Assembly: GCA_040757695.1 (NCBI GenBank)
Contig: JBFLWK010000008.1
Span: 1-62,475, forward strand
Source of the DNA: Elusimicrobiota bacterium
Lineage (GTDB): Bacteria > Elusimicrobiota > UBA8919
Direction of reading: 5' to 3'
DNA length: 62,475 nt
The translations under genes and the position numbers were made by a program. A model generated the notes under the pieces. It was not told the DNA's origin. It made no database searches and was given only the letters and a program-made list of their open reading frames with translations. Below, one piece after another: positions 27,195-36,472 of the stretch (positions are counted from its first letter, which is position 1; each line of letters starts with the position of its first letter).

Positions 27195-28052
27195 TTATAC
27201 TGTCAATCTCTGAAAAATCATACTGCAACCTAATTGCTCACCTGATTTGTCATTAATAAGGATTGTAGTATAACCGATTCTTATCGTCTCGCCACTCATT
27301 TTGCTAAACTCTGTTTCTTGACGAGCAACTGTCTTTTTCTGTGATAATGTTTCAGCCAGTATTTTGCATATTGCTGGATACGATGTCAATACCTCCTTGA
27401 AGTTTTTACCAACCACTGTTGTTTTAGAAATACCAATTATGTTCTGTGCTGATGGGTTGAAATTTATTATCTTCATATCATTCCCAACTGATATAAATCC
27501 ACCGGACATATTCTCAATTATTGTCTCATAAAAATGACTGGTTTTACGCAAACTTTCTACTGTCTCCTCGTTTTCAATCGCAAGCACCATCAACGCACTG
27601 GCAGTATGTAACAATGCAGAGTCCGCTTCCGTGAACCCACCATCTTCATTGCCTTTTTTATTTACTGCTTCAATAATCCCGCGAAGTTTCTTCTTTACTT
27701 CAAGTGGTACACAAAGTATATTTCTCGTCACATAGCCCGTCATTATATCAAACTCTTTAGAAAATTTAGGATGACTATACGGGTCATTCACAATCACCGG
27801 TTTGCCAAGTTGTGCAGACCATCCAACAATACCCTGTCCTATCATTATTTTTAATTTCTTAAACGCCTCTTCAAGTTCTAAACTTTTAGGTCCCCTGACT
27901 ACCTTAGGGATAAGGGCTCGTTTCGTATCATCTAGATAAAACAAAGTTGCTGATTCAACTTCCAATATCTCAACAATCTGGCTGAGAATATAGGAAATCA
28001 GTTTGTCAGTTTTAATACCCAGATTGATCTGTGTTGCCAGTTCCGCAAGCAT
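27195..28052 (-). CDS. GAF-PAS sensory protein
   Basis: 285 residues: a GAF domain (about 1-165, with GQGIVGWSAQLGKPVIVND and NILCVPLEVKKKLRG) and a PAS domain (about 170-285, with YETIIENMSGGFISVGNDMK and NPSAQNIIGIS). There is no kinase or other output domain, so it probably signals to the FHA histidine kinase encoded directly downstream. It is divergently arranged from mlaE. Confidence 0.8.
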   Translation of the reverse strand: MLAELATQINLGIKTDKLISYILSQIVEILEVESATLFYLDDTKRALIPKVVRGPKSLELEEAFKKLKIMIGQGIVGWSAQLGKPVIVNDPYSHPKFSKEFDIMTGYVTRNILCVPLEVKKKLRGIIEAVNKKGNEDGGFTEADSALLHTASALMVLAIENEETVESLRKTSHFYETIIENMSGGFISVGNDMKIINFNPSAQNIIGISKTTVVGKNFKEVLTSYPAICKILAETLSQKKTVARQETEFSKMSGETIRIGYTTILINDKSGEQLGCSMIFQRLTV

Positions 28053-28137
28053 TCAGATGCTTGGTTTCTTTCTGATTCGGCTGATTATCCATTTCAGTTC
28101 CTCCAGTTTTAACGATAAATTGCTCATAATTGTAATC

Positions 28138-28154
28138 GGCGATTTTCAATCGCC
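28138..28154. repeat. REP-like hairpin between divergent operons
   Basis: GGCGATT (28138-28144), loop TTC, AATCGCC (28148-28154), preceded by GTAAT rather than GTAG. It lies between the GAF-PAS and mlaE genes. Confidence 0.5.
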
Positions 28155-28197
28155 ATTATAATATTAGTATACAAATTTTTTACCAATTGTCAATTAG

Positions 28198-28226
28198 TTG
28201 ACATAAAAGAATTTATTTGATATACT
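28198..28226 (+). promoter_or_regulatory. Promoter of the mla operon, near-leaderless
   Basis: TTGACA (28198-28203) and TATACT (28221-28226) are 17 bp apart. The ATG at 28237 follows after 10 nt with no Shine-Dalgarno. Confidence 0.7.
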
Positions 28227-28236
28227 ATTACTTAAT

Positions 28237-29028
28237 ATGCGAAAGTTTTTTGTGAACTATATTTTTTCGGTACTTGACTATTTTGCAGAAATTTCTACAC
28301 TGCTGATTTTTATTGTAAAAAATGTAGCAGGACTTTTTAGCCAGAAAAAAAAAGAACATAATAGAATAATATCCGGAATTACAAAAAAGCAGATTTATTT
28401 TACCGCTATTCAGGCATTATTTTTAGTCAGTTCAGTTGCGGTTCTGTTCGGTGCGGTGATTGTTATTCAAAGTATCACGCAACTGCCTAAATGGGGTGCT
28501 GAAAAGTATATCGGTAAAATTTTGGTATTGGTGATTATACGCGAACTCGGACCTATATTTACCGCACTGATTGTAATAGGCCGTTCTGCCAGCGCAATCG
28601 CAACCGAAATCGGCAATATGTCAGTCGCAAATGAAATAGAAGCGCTGGAGTCAATGGGTATTGACCCGCTGGAATATATTTTGATACCACGGCTTTTAGG
28701 GATGAGTATTTCAATAGTTTTATTAACATTTTATTTTAATATCGTCGGCATATTAGGTGGTTTTCTTGCTGCTAATATCACAGCCGACGCAGCATTCACT
28801 ATTTTATTTAATAATCTTATAAATGCGATTACTTTTGTTGATATAATAGTCGCATTTTTTAAGTCACTCGGATTCGGGATTATTATCTCAATAATTGCGG
28901 TTCATCAAGGTCTGAATGTAAAATTATCTCTGATAGAAGTACCGCGTGCAGCAACAAAATCAGTTGTGCATTCGCTATTGTTCTTATTTATTTTTAACGG
29001 CTTACTAACGGTGCTATTCTATGTTTGA
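28237..29028 (+). CDS. mlaE: MlaE-type ABC transporter permease
   Basis: A 263-residue permease of the MlaE/YrbE family, moving phospholipid between inner and outer membrane. Seen: about five TM segments, GAVIVIQSITQLP, RELGPIFTALIVIGRSASAIATEIG (shown as RELGPIFTALIV and GRSASAIATEIG), and MEALESMGIDPLEYILIPRL-like text reading ALESMGIDPLEYILIPRL. It is first in an EFD operon, overlapping mlaF by 8 nt. No mlaC or mlaB gene is present. Confidence 0.9.
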   Translation: MRKFFVNYIFSVLDYFAEISTLLIFIVKNVAGLFSQKKKEHNRIISGITKKQIYFTAIQALFLVSSVAVLFGAVIVIQSITQLPKWGAEKYIGKILVLVIIRELGPIFTALIVIGRSASAIATEIGNMSVANEIEALESMGIDPLEYILIPRLLGMSISIVLLTFYFNIVGILGGFLAANITADAAFTILFNNLINAITFVDIIVAFFKSLGFGIIISIIAVHQGLNVKLSLIEVPRAATKSVVHSLLFLFIFNGLLTVLFYV

Positions 29029-29752
29029 AATAAACAATGTTAGTTATACAATATCTGATACAGGCAAAAAGATATTTGAAGGATTAAATCTAACAGTTCC
29101 AGCGAATGAAACAGTAACAATTATCGGGCTTTCAGGTTCCGGGAAGACGACATTCCTTAAAATTGCGGCAGGGTTGACTGAGCCAACGACAGGCAGTGTG
29201 AACATAGACGGGTTCAATTTTACAAAAGCCAATAAAAACCAGAAATACAAAATCAGGCAACGAATGGGTTTTATGTTTCAGGATATTGCATTAATCAGTA
29301 ATTTGAATGTGTATGATAACATTGCGCTTCCGTTACGGTATCACACAGGGTTGTCAGAAAAGGAAATATTTGATAAAATAGATAATTGGATTAATATGGC
29401 AGATTTACAAAAAAATATCTATTGTTTGCCACCGGAATTGAATATCAGCCAGAAAAAAATTGTTGCGCTTATACGGGCTATTATTTATTCGCCAAAATAT
29501 CTGTTTCTGGACGAGCCAACGAGCAATTTAGATTTTTATCATAAAGATATTATAAAACAAATCCTTGAACAAATTAAAAATAATAAAACTACTATTGTAA
29601 TGACAACAAATAATTTAAAATGGGCGACAGAACTAACAGACAGATTTGTGGTACTTGCAGACGGTAAAATTGCAGTTTGCGGAAAGTATGAGAATATCTG
29701 TTTGGCGCCAAATGCAAAAGAAATCATAAAAAATATTGGCGGAGGTGAATAA
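29021..29752 (+). CDS. mlaF: MlaF-type ABC ATPase with degenerate signature
   Basis: The ATP-binding partner of MlaE. Walker A is GLSGSGKTTFL, the Q-loop is FMFQDIALI, Walker B is YLFLDEPTSNLD, and the H-loop position has an Asn (MTTNNL). The ABC signature, normally LSGGQ, reads PPELNISQKK here, so it is strongly altered. With the switch His also lost, ATP hydrolysis may be unusual or weak. At 243 residues the length is normal. Confidence 0.85.
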   Translation: MFEINNVSYTISDTGKKIFEGLNLTVPANETVTIIGLSGSGKTTFLKIAAGLTEPTTGSVNIDGFNFTKANKNQKYKIRQRMGFMFQDIALISNLNVYDNIALPLRYHTGLSEKEIFDKIDNWINMADLQKNIYCLPPELNISQKKIVALIRAIIYSPKYLFLDEPTSNLDFYHKDIIKQILEQIKNNKTTIVMTTNNLKWATELTDRFVVLADGKIAVCGKYENICLAPNAKEIIKNIGGGE

Positions 29753-29755
29753 AAA

Positions 29756-30523
29756 ATGCCTGAGAAATTTAAGAAATTTGAAAAAACGGTAAATGCATTT
29801 ATTATATTAGGTATAATTCTAATACTGGTAAGTTTGGTCTTGATTGCGCGTGGTAAAAGGATATTCAGCCGGAAATACTATTTCTATTCAATTTGTAAAT
29901 CAGCAGATGGATTAAATAAAGGTATGGCGATTAATATGAACGGGTTCCCAATCGGCACGTTAGAAAGTATGAAGTTGGATGGGAACAACAATATCGCAAT
30001 AAAAATAGCCGTCTATGAAGAACATTCAAGACGAATCCGAAAAGGTTCTGTATTACGATTGATCTCGCCGATATTAGGTTCTAAAACACTTGAGATAATT
30101 CCTGGCGATATCAATGCAACACCAATTGCGAACAATGGCTACATTATTTCATATGACTCAGATGAAGGCAAAAAAATACTATCCGAAAAAATGGCTGTAA
30201 TGCCTCAATCAGTAACGGATAGTATTCTCGTGAATGTATCTGAATTAGTAAAACGGTTAAACGATCCTGCAGGCCCGCTATTCGCGAATTTAGAAAATTT
30301 TCAGGTTATATCTAAAAATGTAGGTCTGTTAAGCGAAAAAATCTTGACTAAAGAAGGAAAACTTGACAGTATATTTAAGCATGCGGAAGAAACTACTGCG
30401 AACATGAGTACCATCTCAAGGTCAATAATGCAATCACAGTTTTTTAAGGACAAAAGTGCTAAACAGGAAAAATCAGCATCAATTGATTTGAGTGAATCAT
30501 ATAATCCGTATCAAAAGAAATGA
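29756..30523 (+). CDS. mlaD: MlaD/MCE domain substrate-binding protein
   Basis: A 255-residue periplasmic protein anchored by one N-terminal TM segment (about 12-32). The MCE domain follows, with SADGLNKGMAINMNGFPIGTL (shown as SADGLNKGMAIN and GFPIGTL) and LGSKTLEIIPGD. The C-terminal half is helical and coiled. It completes the EFD operon. The stop is followed after 1 nt by the start of the TPR lipoprotein gene. Confidence 0.87.
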   Translation: MPEKFKKFEKTVNAFIILGIILILVSLVLIARGKRIFSRKYYFYSICKSADGLNKGMAINMNGFPIGTLESMKLDGNNNIAIKIAVYEEHSRRIRKGSVLRLISPILGSKTLEIIPGDINATPIANNGYIISYDSDEGKKILSEKMAVMPQSVTDSILVNVSELVKRLNDPAGPLFANLENFQVISKNVGLLSEKILTKEGKLDSIFKHAEETTANMSTISRSIMQSQFFKDKSAKQEKSASIDLSESYNPYQKK

Positions 30524-30524
30524 T

Positions 30525-31493
30525 ATGAAGAACACAAAACAGACGCAGAATAAGACGCAGAACAGACGCAGAACTTGGAAGTTTTTTTACCTTTTACCTT
30601 TTACCTTTTACCTTCTACCTGCCTTTTCCGGCTGTGTGCCTAAGATAGAAATCAAAGAAACCAGCAAGAATCAGGATGTTATTGAACTAAATGAAAAAGG
30701 TACAAATTTGTTTCGTAATGGCGACTACACTAATGCGATTGTTTTCTTCCAGAAAGCGTTAGAGATAAACCAGTTACTTGATAATCAGGCAGGGATCGCA
30801 ATATCATATAACAACATCGGCACAGTATATCTTATAATAGGAAAGATGAATGAAGCAGAAGAAAAATTTTTGCAGGCGTTAGAAATAAACCGCAAACATA
30901 ATTTATCATCAGAAATTATTACAAATCTGAACAATCTCGGTCGGCTTTACAGCGAAAAAGCGGACTACAATAAAGCGAAAGAAATGTATAACGAGGCGTT
31001 GAAATTGGGCGAGAAACAAAAAGATATGATGCGGTGTGCACTTATCAACAACAATTTGGGAATGTGTGAGATGGACTTAAACAATTTTGAGGAAGCACAA
31101 AAGTATTTTGAAAATGCAGAAAAACTAAATCGTAGTGAATCTAACCTGTCAGGTGTTGCTGTGAATCTCTTGAATTTAGGTAACCTTTTACAAAAACAGA
31201 ATAAATCCGAAGAAGCATTAAAATTATTTGAAGCGGTATTAAAAATACATAAACAATTGGAAGATTCCTATAATATCGCAATGGCTTTAAGTACTATCGG
31301 GCTTACACTAGAAAACTTAAAACGATATGAAGAAGCATTGCAGTATTTTCAGCGAGCGTTTGATATAAACCAGAAACTTGACTTAAAAGACCGAATGAAA
31401 AAAGACCTTTCAGATATTATCCGCATCGCTACATTCCTGAACCAAAAAGAACTTATCAAAAGTTCCAACGAAAAACTAAAATCATTACCCTGA
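30525..31493 (+). CDS. TPR-repeat lipoprotein
   Basis: 322 residues with an unusual N-terminus: about 20 polar residues (KNTKQTQNKTQNRRRTWK) encoded by ACGCAGAAC-type repeats, then a hydrophobic core (FFYLLPFTFYLLPAFSGC) encoded by TTTTACC heptamers and ending in a lipobox-like FSGC. Then come at least six TPR units of the 40-residue type (ISYNNIGTVYLIIGKMNEAE, LNNLGRLYSEKADYNKA). It is likely a scaffold at a membrane. It is in the mla operon. The LolA-like gene at 46034 has a similar opening (KNAEQTQNKVQNNHRTW). Confidence 0.82.
   Translation: MKNTKQTQNKTQNRRRTWKFFYLLPFTFYLLPAFSGCVPKIEIKETSKNQDVIELNEKGTNLFRNGDYTNAIVFFQKALEINQLLDNQAGIAISYNNIGTVYLIIGKMNEAEEKFLQALEINRKHNLSSEIITNLNNLGRLYSEKADYNKAKEMYNEALKLGEKQKDMMRCALINNNLGMCEMDLNNFEEAQKYFENAEKLNRSESNLSGVAVNLLNLGNLLQKQNKSEEALKLFEAVLKIHKQLEDSYNIAMALSTIGLTLENLKRYEEALQYFQRAFDINQKLDLKDRMKKDLSDIIRIATFLNQKELIKSSNEKLKSLP
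30585..30619. repeat. TTTTACC tandem heptamer as signal peptide
   Basis: Four exact TTTTACC units and one variant encode the hydrophobic core of the TPR lipoprotein signal. It is the same heptamer as at 25412-25453 (GGTAAAA read on the other strand), here on the coding strand. Confidence 0.9.
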
Positions 31494-31556
31494 AAGTATA
31501 AAATTTTCTTGTCACTGATTACTGAAACTGATAACCGATTACCAGTTCCTAAACAG

Positions 31557-31631
31557 GGTGAGCGACGGGATTTGAACCCGCAACCTCATGGGCCACAGCC
31601 AAGCGCTCTAACCAGTTGAGCTACGCCCACC
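31557..31631 (-). tRNA. tRNA-His (GTG)
   Basis: Cloverleaf on the minus strand: acceptor GTGGGCG/CGCTCAC, D-arm GCTC/GAGC, anticodon loop CTGTGGC with anticodon GTG, and a T-arm GCGGG/CCCGT with TTCAAAT. The extra 5' G (31631) and discriminator C (31557) are the tRNA-His identity pair. CCA is not encoded. Confidence 0.93.
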
Positions 31632-31688
31632 ATTAACTACAATTAAAAATTGAAAATGCAAAATTAAAAATTTATTGTAGTTTTTATG

Positions 31689-31762
31689 CGTCCCTGGGGC
31701 GATTCGAACGCCCGACCCTCTGCTTAGAAGGCAGATGCTCTATCCTGCTGAGCTACAGGGAC
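31689..31762 (-). tRNA. tRNA-Arg (TCT)
   Basis: Acceptor GTCCCTG/CAGGGAC, anticodon stem TCTGC/GCAGA around CTTCTAA (anticodon TCT, reads AGA/AGG), and a T-arm with GTTCGAAT. CCA is not encoded. Confidence 0.94.
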
Positions 31763-31825
31763 ACTAACAAACAAAAGTAAAAAGTTAAAGGTAAAAAGTT
31801 AAAATTTTATTATATTATATTTATT

Positions 31826-31901
31826 ATCGGGGCGGTCGGATTTGAACCGACGACCTCTTGCTCCCAAAGCAAGCGCGCTAAACCGACTGCGCCACGCCCC
31901 G
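31826..31901 (-). tRNA. tRNA-Pro (TGG)
   Basis: Acceptor CGGGGCG/CGCCCCG, anticodon stem CTTGC/GCAAG around TTTGGGA (anticodon TGG), and a T-arm with GTTCAAAT. It is the last of the three-tRNA cluster; the stretches between hold only AT-rich spacer. Confidence 0.94.
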
Positions 31902-31942
31902 AAAACCAATTATTAAAATTATAAATTATAAATTATGAATTG

Positions 31943-32305
31943 TCAATAGATGCCGAATTTTTCAAGTTCTGTAAAATTACCTTTGCGGATATTATCAACT
32001 ATTCTTTCCAGTTTTTCCTTTTCTAAAGGCGTGCATTGAAATTGTATCCCAGCAAGCCATTTTTGTTCAGCAGTGATTTCTTTTATATGACTGGCTACAC
32101 CATAAAAAGAAAATTTATATCTATCCTTAATCTCAAACTTAAAAGTATAAATATGATTTTTTTCTATCGGCTTGTCGCTTTTTAACAATGCGCCACCAGC
32201 ACTTAAATCAACGAACCGTCCACGAGTAATAAGTTCGTTTGTTGACGGTTCTATCACCTCAGCAAGTAGCAAAATATTTATCCGTATATGTTTTCTTTGA
32301 AGCAT
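31943..32305 (-). CDS. PilZ domain protein
   Basis: 120 residues with the PilZ fold: RKHIRINILLLAEV at the start, where the usual RxxxR c-di-GMP motif would lie (RKHIR), then GRFVDLSAGGALL matching the D/NxSxxG motif. It is likely a cyclic di-GMP receptor acting on motility, adhesion or polysaccharide synthesis. The start overlaps the end of rdgB by 28 nt. Confidence 0.8.
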   Translation of the reverse strand: MLQRKHIRINILLLAEVIEPSTNELITRGRFVDLSAGGALLKSDKPIEKNHIYTFKFEIKDRYKFSFYGVASHIKEITAEQKWLAGIQFQCTPLEKEKLERIVDNIRKGNFTELEKFGIY

Positions 32306-32889
32306 TTTTGTATTAGTTCCTTTGCGTTTCTGAATGCGATTGCTCTGTGGCTCACTTTGTTTTTTTGTTCAGTTGTAAGTTGTGCGAATGTCTTTTTTAG
32401 TTTTGGATAATAGAAAACCGGGTCATAACCGAAACCATTTGAACCTTTGGGCTCTTTTGTAATATAACCTGAAACGGTGCCTTCAACAGTTTTCAATTTA
32501 CCATCCGGAAAAATCATTGCAACAACGGTTCTGAATTGCGCTTTTCGTTTTTTGTACGGAACATTTGCTAAAAGTTTTAGAAGTTTATTATAGTTATCAG
32601 CATAACTACAATTTTTTCCAGCAAATCTTGCGGAATATACACCGGGTTTACCATCAAGTGCTTCAATTTCTAATCCTGTATCGTCAGCAAGCGTTAACTT
32701 ATTAATTAATTCATTAATTTGTTTACACTTCTTTACTGCATTTTCTTTAAGTGTTTTTCCGTTTTCTATTATTTTTGGAAATTTTTTTAATTTGATGATT
32801 TCAAACCGTTTGCCGAGAATTTTCTTGATTTCCCTGATTTTATCCTTGTTCTGTGTAGCGAGTGCTATCTTATATTTTTTTAATGACAT
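32278..32889 (-). CDS. rdgB: RdgB/HAM1 non-canonical purine NTP pyrophosphatase
   Basis: 203 residues. Hydrolyses dITP, XTP and similar non-canonical purine nucleotides. Seen: LATQNKDKIREIKKIL at the N-terminus, ADDTGLEIEALDGKPGVYSARFAG (shown as ADDTGLEIEALDG and PGVYSARFAG), GSNGFGYDPVFYYP and the C-terminal KVSHRAIAFRNA. All are family signatures. It overlaps rph by 20 nt, a pairing seen in many bacteria. Confidence 0.93.
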   Translation of the reverse strand: MSLKKYKIALATQNKDKIREIKKILGKRFEIIKLKKFPKIIENGKTLKENAVKKCKQINELINKLTLADDTGLEIEALDGKPGVYSARFAGKNCSYADNYNKLLKLLANVPYKKRKAQFRTVVAMIFPDGKLKTVEGTVSGYITKEPKGSNGFGYDPVFYYPKLKKTFAQLTTEQKNKVSHRAIAFRNAKELIQKCFKENIYG

Positions 32890-33583
32890 TTTTTTGTATT
32901 TTTACAATTTCTAAAATTCCCTTTTTAGCAAGTTTCAACATTTTTTCAAGGTCATTGTTTGAAAAAGTTGCTTCTTCACCAGTGCCCTGTATCTCAACAA
33001 ATCTGCCATCTTCCGTCATTACTATATTCATATCAACATCCGCGTCATTATCTTCTTTTGCACATAAATCTAAAAGAATTTTTTTTTCAACAATTCCAAC
33101 TGAAACCGCAGCAACATATTTTTTTAGCGGTATTTTTTCTATAAGTTGCTGATTTTTCATTTTGTTTAACGTATCGTGCAGTGTGATAAATGCGCCGTTT
33201 ATCGCGGTTGTTCTTGTGCCACCGTCCGCCTGTATCACATCACAGTCAATCAAGACAGAATTTTCACCCATAGATGGCAAATCCGTAACCGCACGGAGAC
33301 ATCTACCTATCAGCCGCTGAATTTCCTGAGTTCGTCCAGCTGAAATTGAACGTTGCCGTGATGTTCTCTGATCGCCTGCTCTCGGTAGCAGTGCATATTC
33401 TGCTGAAATCCAGCCTGTGCCTGTATCTTTCAAATGTGGTGGTACTGTTTTTTGAATCGTCGCTGCACATAATACTTTTGTATTCCCGCATTCAATCAGA
33501 CACGAAGCATCTGCAAACTTCTGATAGTTTCTTATGATTTTGATTTTTCGTAATTCATCGTTTCTTCTTCCATCAATTCTCAT
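32870..33583 (-). CDS. rph: Ribonuclease PH
   Basis: 237 residues. A phosphorolytic 3' exoribonuclease that trims tRNA 3' ends. Seen: MRIDGRRNDELRKIKI, GTGWISAEYALLPRAGDQRTSRQ (shown as WISAEYALLPRAG), GRTQEIQRLIGRCLR, IDCDVIQADGGTRTTAINGA (shown as DCDVIQADGGTRT), and IQGTGEEATF. It overlaps valS by 4 nt. Confidence 0.95.
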   Translation of the reverse strand: MRIDGRRNDELRKIKIIRNYQKFADASCLIECGNTKVLCAATIQKTVPPHLKDTGTGWISAEYALLPRAGDQRTSRQRSISAGRTQEIQRLIGRCLRAVTDLPSMGENSVLIDCDVIQADGGTRTTAINGAFITLHDTLNKMKNQQLIEKIPLKKYVAAVSVGIVEKKILLDLCAKEDNDADVDMNIVMTEDGRFVEIQGTGEEATFSNNDLEKMLKLAKKGILEIVKIQKNVIKKI

Positions 33584-36426
33584 TTTTGTTCTCCAAGATT
33601 ATCAAGCAGTTGCTCAATTTTAGTTTTTTTCTCGTTTGTTTCCTGATATTTTTGTTTTATCCGTTCTACTTCTATTGGATTTGCTTTTTCTAAAAAGTTG
33701 CGATTAGCAATTTTGTTTTCGTAAGTTTTTAATTCTTGATTCATTTTTGTTAGATATGTGTTAAGCCGTTTTTTTTCTTTCTCAAAATCAATTTTATCTT
33801 CTAAAAGAACAAAAATTTCAATATCGTCAACGATTGCTGAAGCGGAATGTTTTGGTTTTTGTGAGCTTTTTGTGAAATCAATTTTACCAACTTTTGCCAG
33901 TGAGTTTATATAATGTTTGTTTTCAGTAATAATTTTTTCTGATGCATCTAATGTTTTTATGAGTATATCAACTATATCAGCGGGTTTTATATTCATTACA
34001 GAACGAATATTTCTTACAGATGTAATTGTTTCTATAATTTTCTGAATTTTAGTCTGAGCAATTAAGTCAAAAAAAGTTTCCTGTTTCGGGTATTCAGAAA
34101 CCATAATACAGATTACAGATTGCAGATTTTGATAGATCTCTTCTGTTATAAATGGCATTATTGGATGCAGAAGTTTTAGTATGTTTTCAAGAACTTTAAG
34201 ATGAACCTTCTGTGCTGTCAGTTTAGATTTTTCGTCGGTTCCATAGAGCCGCGTTTTTGAAAACTCAACATACCAGTCACAGTATTTAGACCAGATAAAA
34301 TCATAGAGTAGACGACATGCTTCAGATGGATTATAATTTTCCATAGTATCATTTATGTTTTTTACAGTAAAATTTAGTTCCGATAGAATCCATCTATCCG
34401 TCAATTCCAAATCTGCGTAATCTGCGTTTTCTATCTGCGTAATCTGTGTTCCTAAATTCATCAAAACAAACCTTGATACATTCCAGAGTTTATTACAGAA
34501 ATTCCGCGCCATTATAAAATTGTCGTCTGAAATTTGCATATCTCTACCTGGAACCGCCTGATATGCCAGTGCAAACCTTAAAGCATCTGTACCGTATTTT
34601 TCCATAATAGTTAACGGGTCAATAACATTCCCAAGCGATTTTGACATTTTTTTGCCTTTTGAGTCGCGAACAATCCCGTGAATATAAACACTACTATAAG
34701 GCACCTGATTTTTGAACTCCAGTCCCATCATTACCATTCTTGCAACCCATAGATACAGGATCTCGTGACCGGTTACAAGCACTGATGTAGGATAGTAATA
34801 TGATAAGTCAGATTGGAGATTGGAAATTGGAGATTGGAGATAAAGTTTTTTACTCGTATCTCCCATCTCATATCTCCTATCTGTATTTTCAGGCCAGCCG
34901 AAAACAGATAGAGGCCAGAGTGCCGACGAGAACCATGTATCCAGCACATCAGTATCCTGGACGAAATCTGATTTTCCGCAAACTGAACATCTGTTCGGTT
35001 TTGTTTCAGATGCATACACACCATTTGTATCCGGTGTAATATCCTCGATTTTTTTAACGCAGTTTTTGCAATACCACAGCGGTATTCTATGTCCCCACCA
35101 TATCTGACGGGAAATACACCAGTCCTTAAGATTTTCAAGCCACATTAAATACGGTTTCAACCATTTATCAGGAAAAAATTTTATCTCGTCTTTTTTTGCC
35201 GCCTCAACTGCCATTTTAGCCATTCTAGCCATTTTCAGAAACCACTGTTTTGAGATTAAAGGTTCTGTTGGTGTTTCACATCTGTAACATCTCGTGATTG
35301 GCAGCATATAATTTTCTTCTTTTTCTAACAGATTTTTTTCGTTCAACTTTTCTAAAATTATTTTTCTTGCTTCATACCTATCCTTACCGATTACTTCTGG
35401 TATATCAAAATTTGCAATAATTTTTTTAGACAAATCATTTTTTATTTCAGATGTTATTTTTGCTTCCTTGTTAATTGCATGAATAAAAACCAGATTATGT
35501 CTTTTTGCAATTTCAGCATCATTTTTATCATGTGCAGGTGTCACCTTTACTGCACCGGTGCCAAATTTTGGGTCAACAATTTCATCAGCAATTACAGGAA
35601 TTATTCTATTAACAAGTGGCAAAACAACATTTTGCCCGATATAATTTTTATATCGTTCGTCTGCTGGATTTACAGCAACTGCAGTATCACCGAGCATAGT
35701 TTCAGGTCTGGTTGTTGCCACCGTTATATAGTCAGGCGATTTAGCGATTTGGCGATTTGGCGATTGGGTTTCACTTAATTGCTGATTGCTTAATCGCTTA
35801 ATTGCTGCCTCTAAGGGATATTTTATATACCACAATTTACCTTTTTCATCTTCCTGTTCTACTTCGCTTTCGTTGAGTGCAGTCCCGCAACGAGGACACC
35901 AGTCCACAATCCGTTCTCCACGGTAAATTAGTCCCTTATTGAAAAATTCTATAAATGCGTAATTTACCGCACGAGACCGTTTCTCATCCATAGTAAAACA
36001 TAACCTATCCCAATCACAAGAGCAGCCCAGTTTTTTTAATTGTGATATGATTGTATTTCCTGTTTCTATTGCCCAACTTTGCATAATATTTACAAACTGG
36101 TCTCTTGTAAAATCGTCACGATTTTTGTCTTCTTTTTTCAGTTCCTTTTCCATTATATTTTGGGTAGCGATACCGCCGTGGTCAGTGCCGGGAACCCAGC
36201 AGACATTAAAACCATGCATCCTTTTGAACCGAATAATTATATCCTGTAGCAGATTGTTAAGTGCGTGTCCCATATGGAGCGAACCGGTTACATTCGGCGG
36301 TGGAATTACAATAGTGAATGGTTTTTTATTGTTGTCTGGTTCAGAGTGATAGAGTTTATTTTTTTCCCAGATATTCAACCATTTTTTTTCAACTTCTTTA
36401 GGTTCATACACTTTTGAGATTTCCAT
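33580..36426 (-). CDS. valS: Valyl-tRNA synthetase with repeat-encoded inserts
   Basis: 948 residues. The HIGH-type motif is GSLHMGHALNN, the editing domain has ATTRPETMLGD, and the KMSKS motif is KKMSKSLGN. A zinc-binding Cys set (CYRCETP, WYCKNC, CSVCGKSD) and a C-terminal coiled coil are also present. At least three stretches are encoded by short repeats in frame: about 35735-35766 (8-mer GGCGATTT), 34810-34837 (heptamer AGATTGG) and about 34410-34455 (TCTGCGTAA-type). The ATG at 36426 is chosen because its promoter ends 8 nt away; a frame 18 nt longer exists but would start upstream of the transcript. Confidence 0.95.
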   Translation of the reverse strand: MEISKVYEPKEVEKKWLNIWEKNKLYHSEPDNNKKPFTIVIPPPNVTGSLHMGHALNNLLQDIIIRFKRMHGFNVCWVPGTDHGGIATQNIMEKELKKEDKNRDDFTRDQFVNIMQSWAIETGNTIISQLKKLGCSCDWDRLCFTMDEKRSRAVNYAFIEFFNKGLIYRGERIVDWCPRCGTALNESEVEQEDEKGKLWYIKYPLEAAIKRLSNQQLSETQSPNRQIAKSPDYITVATTRPETMLGDTAVAVNPADERYKNYIGQNVVLPLVNRIIPVIADEIVDPKFGTGAVKVTPAHDKNDAEIAKRHNLVFIHAINKEAKITSEIKNDLSKKIIANFDIPEVIGKDRYEARKIILEKLNEKNLLEKEENYMLPITRCYRCETPTEPLISKQWFLKMARMAKMAVEAAKKDEIKFFPDKWLKPYLMWLENLKDWCISRQIWWGHRIPLWYCKNCVKKIEDITPDTNGVYASETKPNRCSVCGKSDFVQDTDVLDTWFSSALWPLSVFGWPENTDRRYEMGDTSKKLYLQSPISNLQSDLSYYYPTSVLVTGHEILYLWVARMVMMGLEFKNQVPYSSVYIHGIVRDSKGKKMSKSLGNVIDPLTIMEKYGTDALRFALAYQAVPGRDMQISDDNFIMARNFCNKLWNVSRFVLMNLGTQITQIENADYADLELTDRWILSELNFTVKNINDTMENYNPSEACRLLYDFIWSKYCDWYVEFSKTRLYGTDEKSKLTAQKVHLKVLENILKLLHPIMPFITEEIYQNLQSVICIMVSEYPKQETFFDLIAQTKIQKIIETITSVRNIRSVMNIKPADIVDILIKTLDASEKIITENKHYINSLAKVGKIDFTKSSQKPKHSASAIVDDIEIFVLLEDKIDFEKEKKRLNTYLTKMNQELKTYENKIANRNFLEKANPIEVERIKQKYQETNEKKTKIEQLLDNLGEQK
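34810..34837. repeat. AGATTGG tandem heptamer, four units, in valS
   Basis: Three exact units and one variant encode LQSPISNLQSD in the synthetase, a seven-residue period, with no frame break. Confidence 0.85.
35735..35766. repeat. GGCGATTT 8-mer tandem repeat in valS
   Basis: Four units (two exact, two with one change) encode QSPNRQIAKSPDY, inserted just before the editing-domain motif ATTRPETMLG. The neighbouring TTAATTGC/TTAATCGC stretch (35774-35803) is also repetitive. Confidence 0.85.
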
Positions 36427-36434
36427 ATTTAATA

Positions 36435-36463
36435 AGTATATCAAATTTTTTTAGTAAAATCAA
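36435..36463 (-). promoter_or_regulatory. Promoter of the valS-rph-rdgB operon, leaderless
   Basis: On the minus strand TTGATT (36463-36458) and TATACT (36440-36435) are 17 bp apart. The ATG at 36426-36424 follows after 8 nt. No Shine-Dalgarno is present. Confidence 0.65.
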
Positions 36464-36472
36464 TAAATTTTC

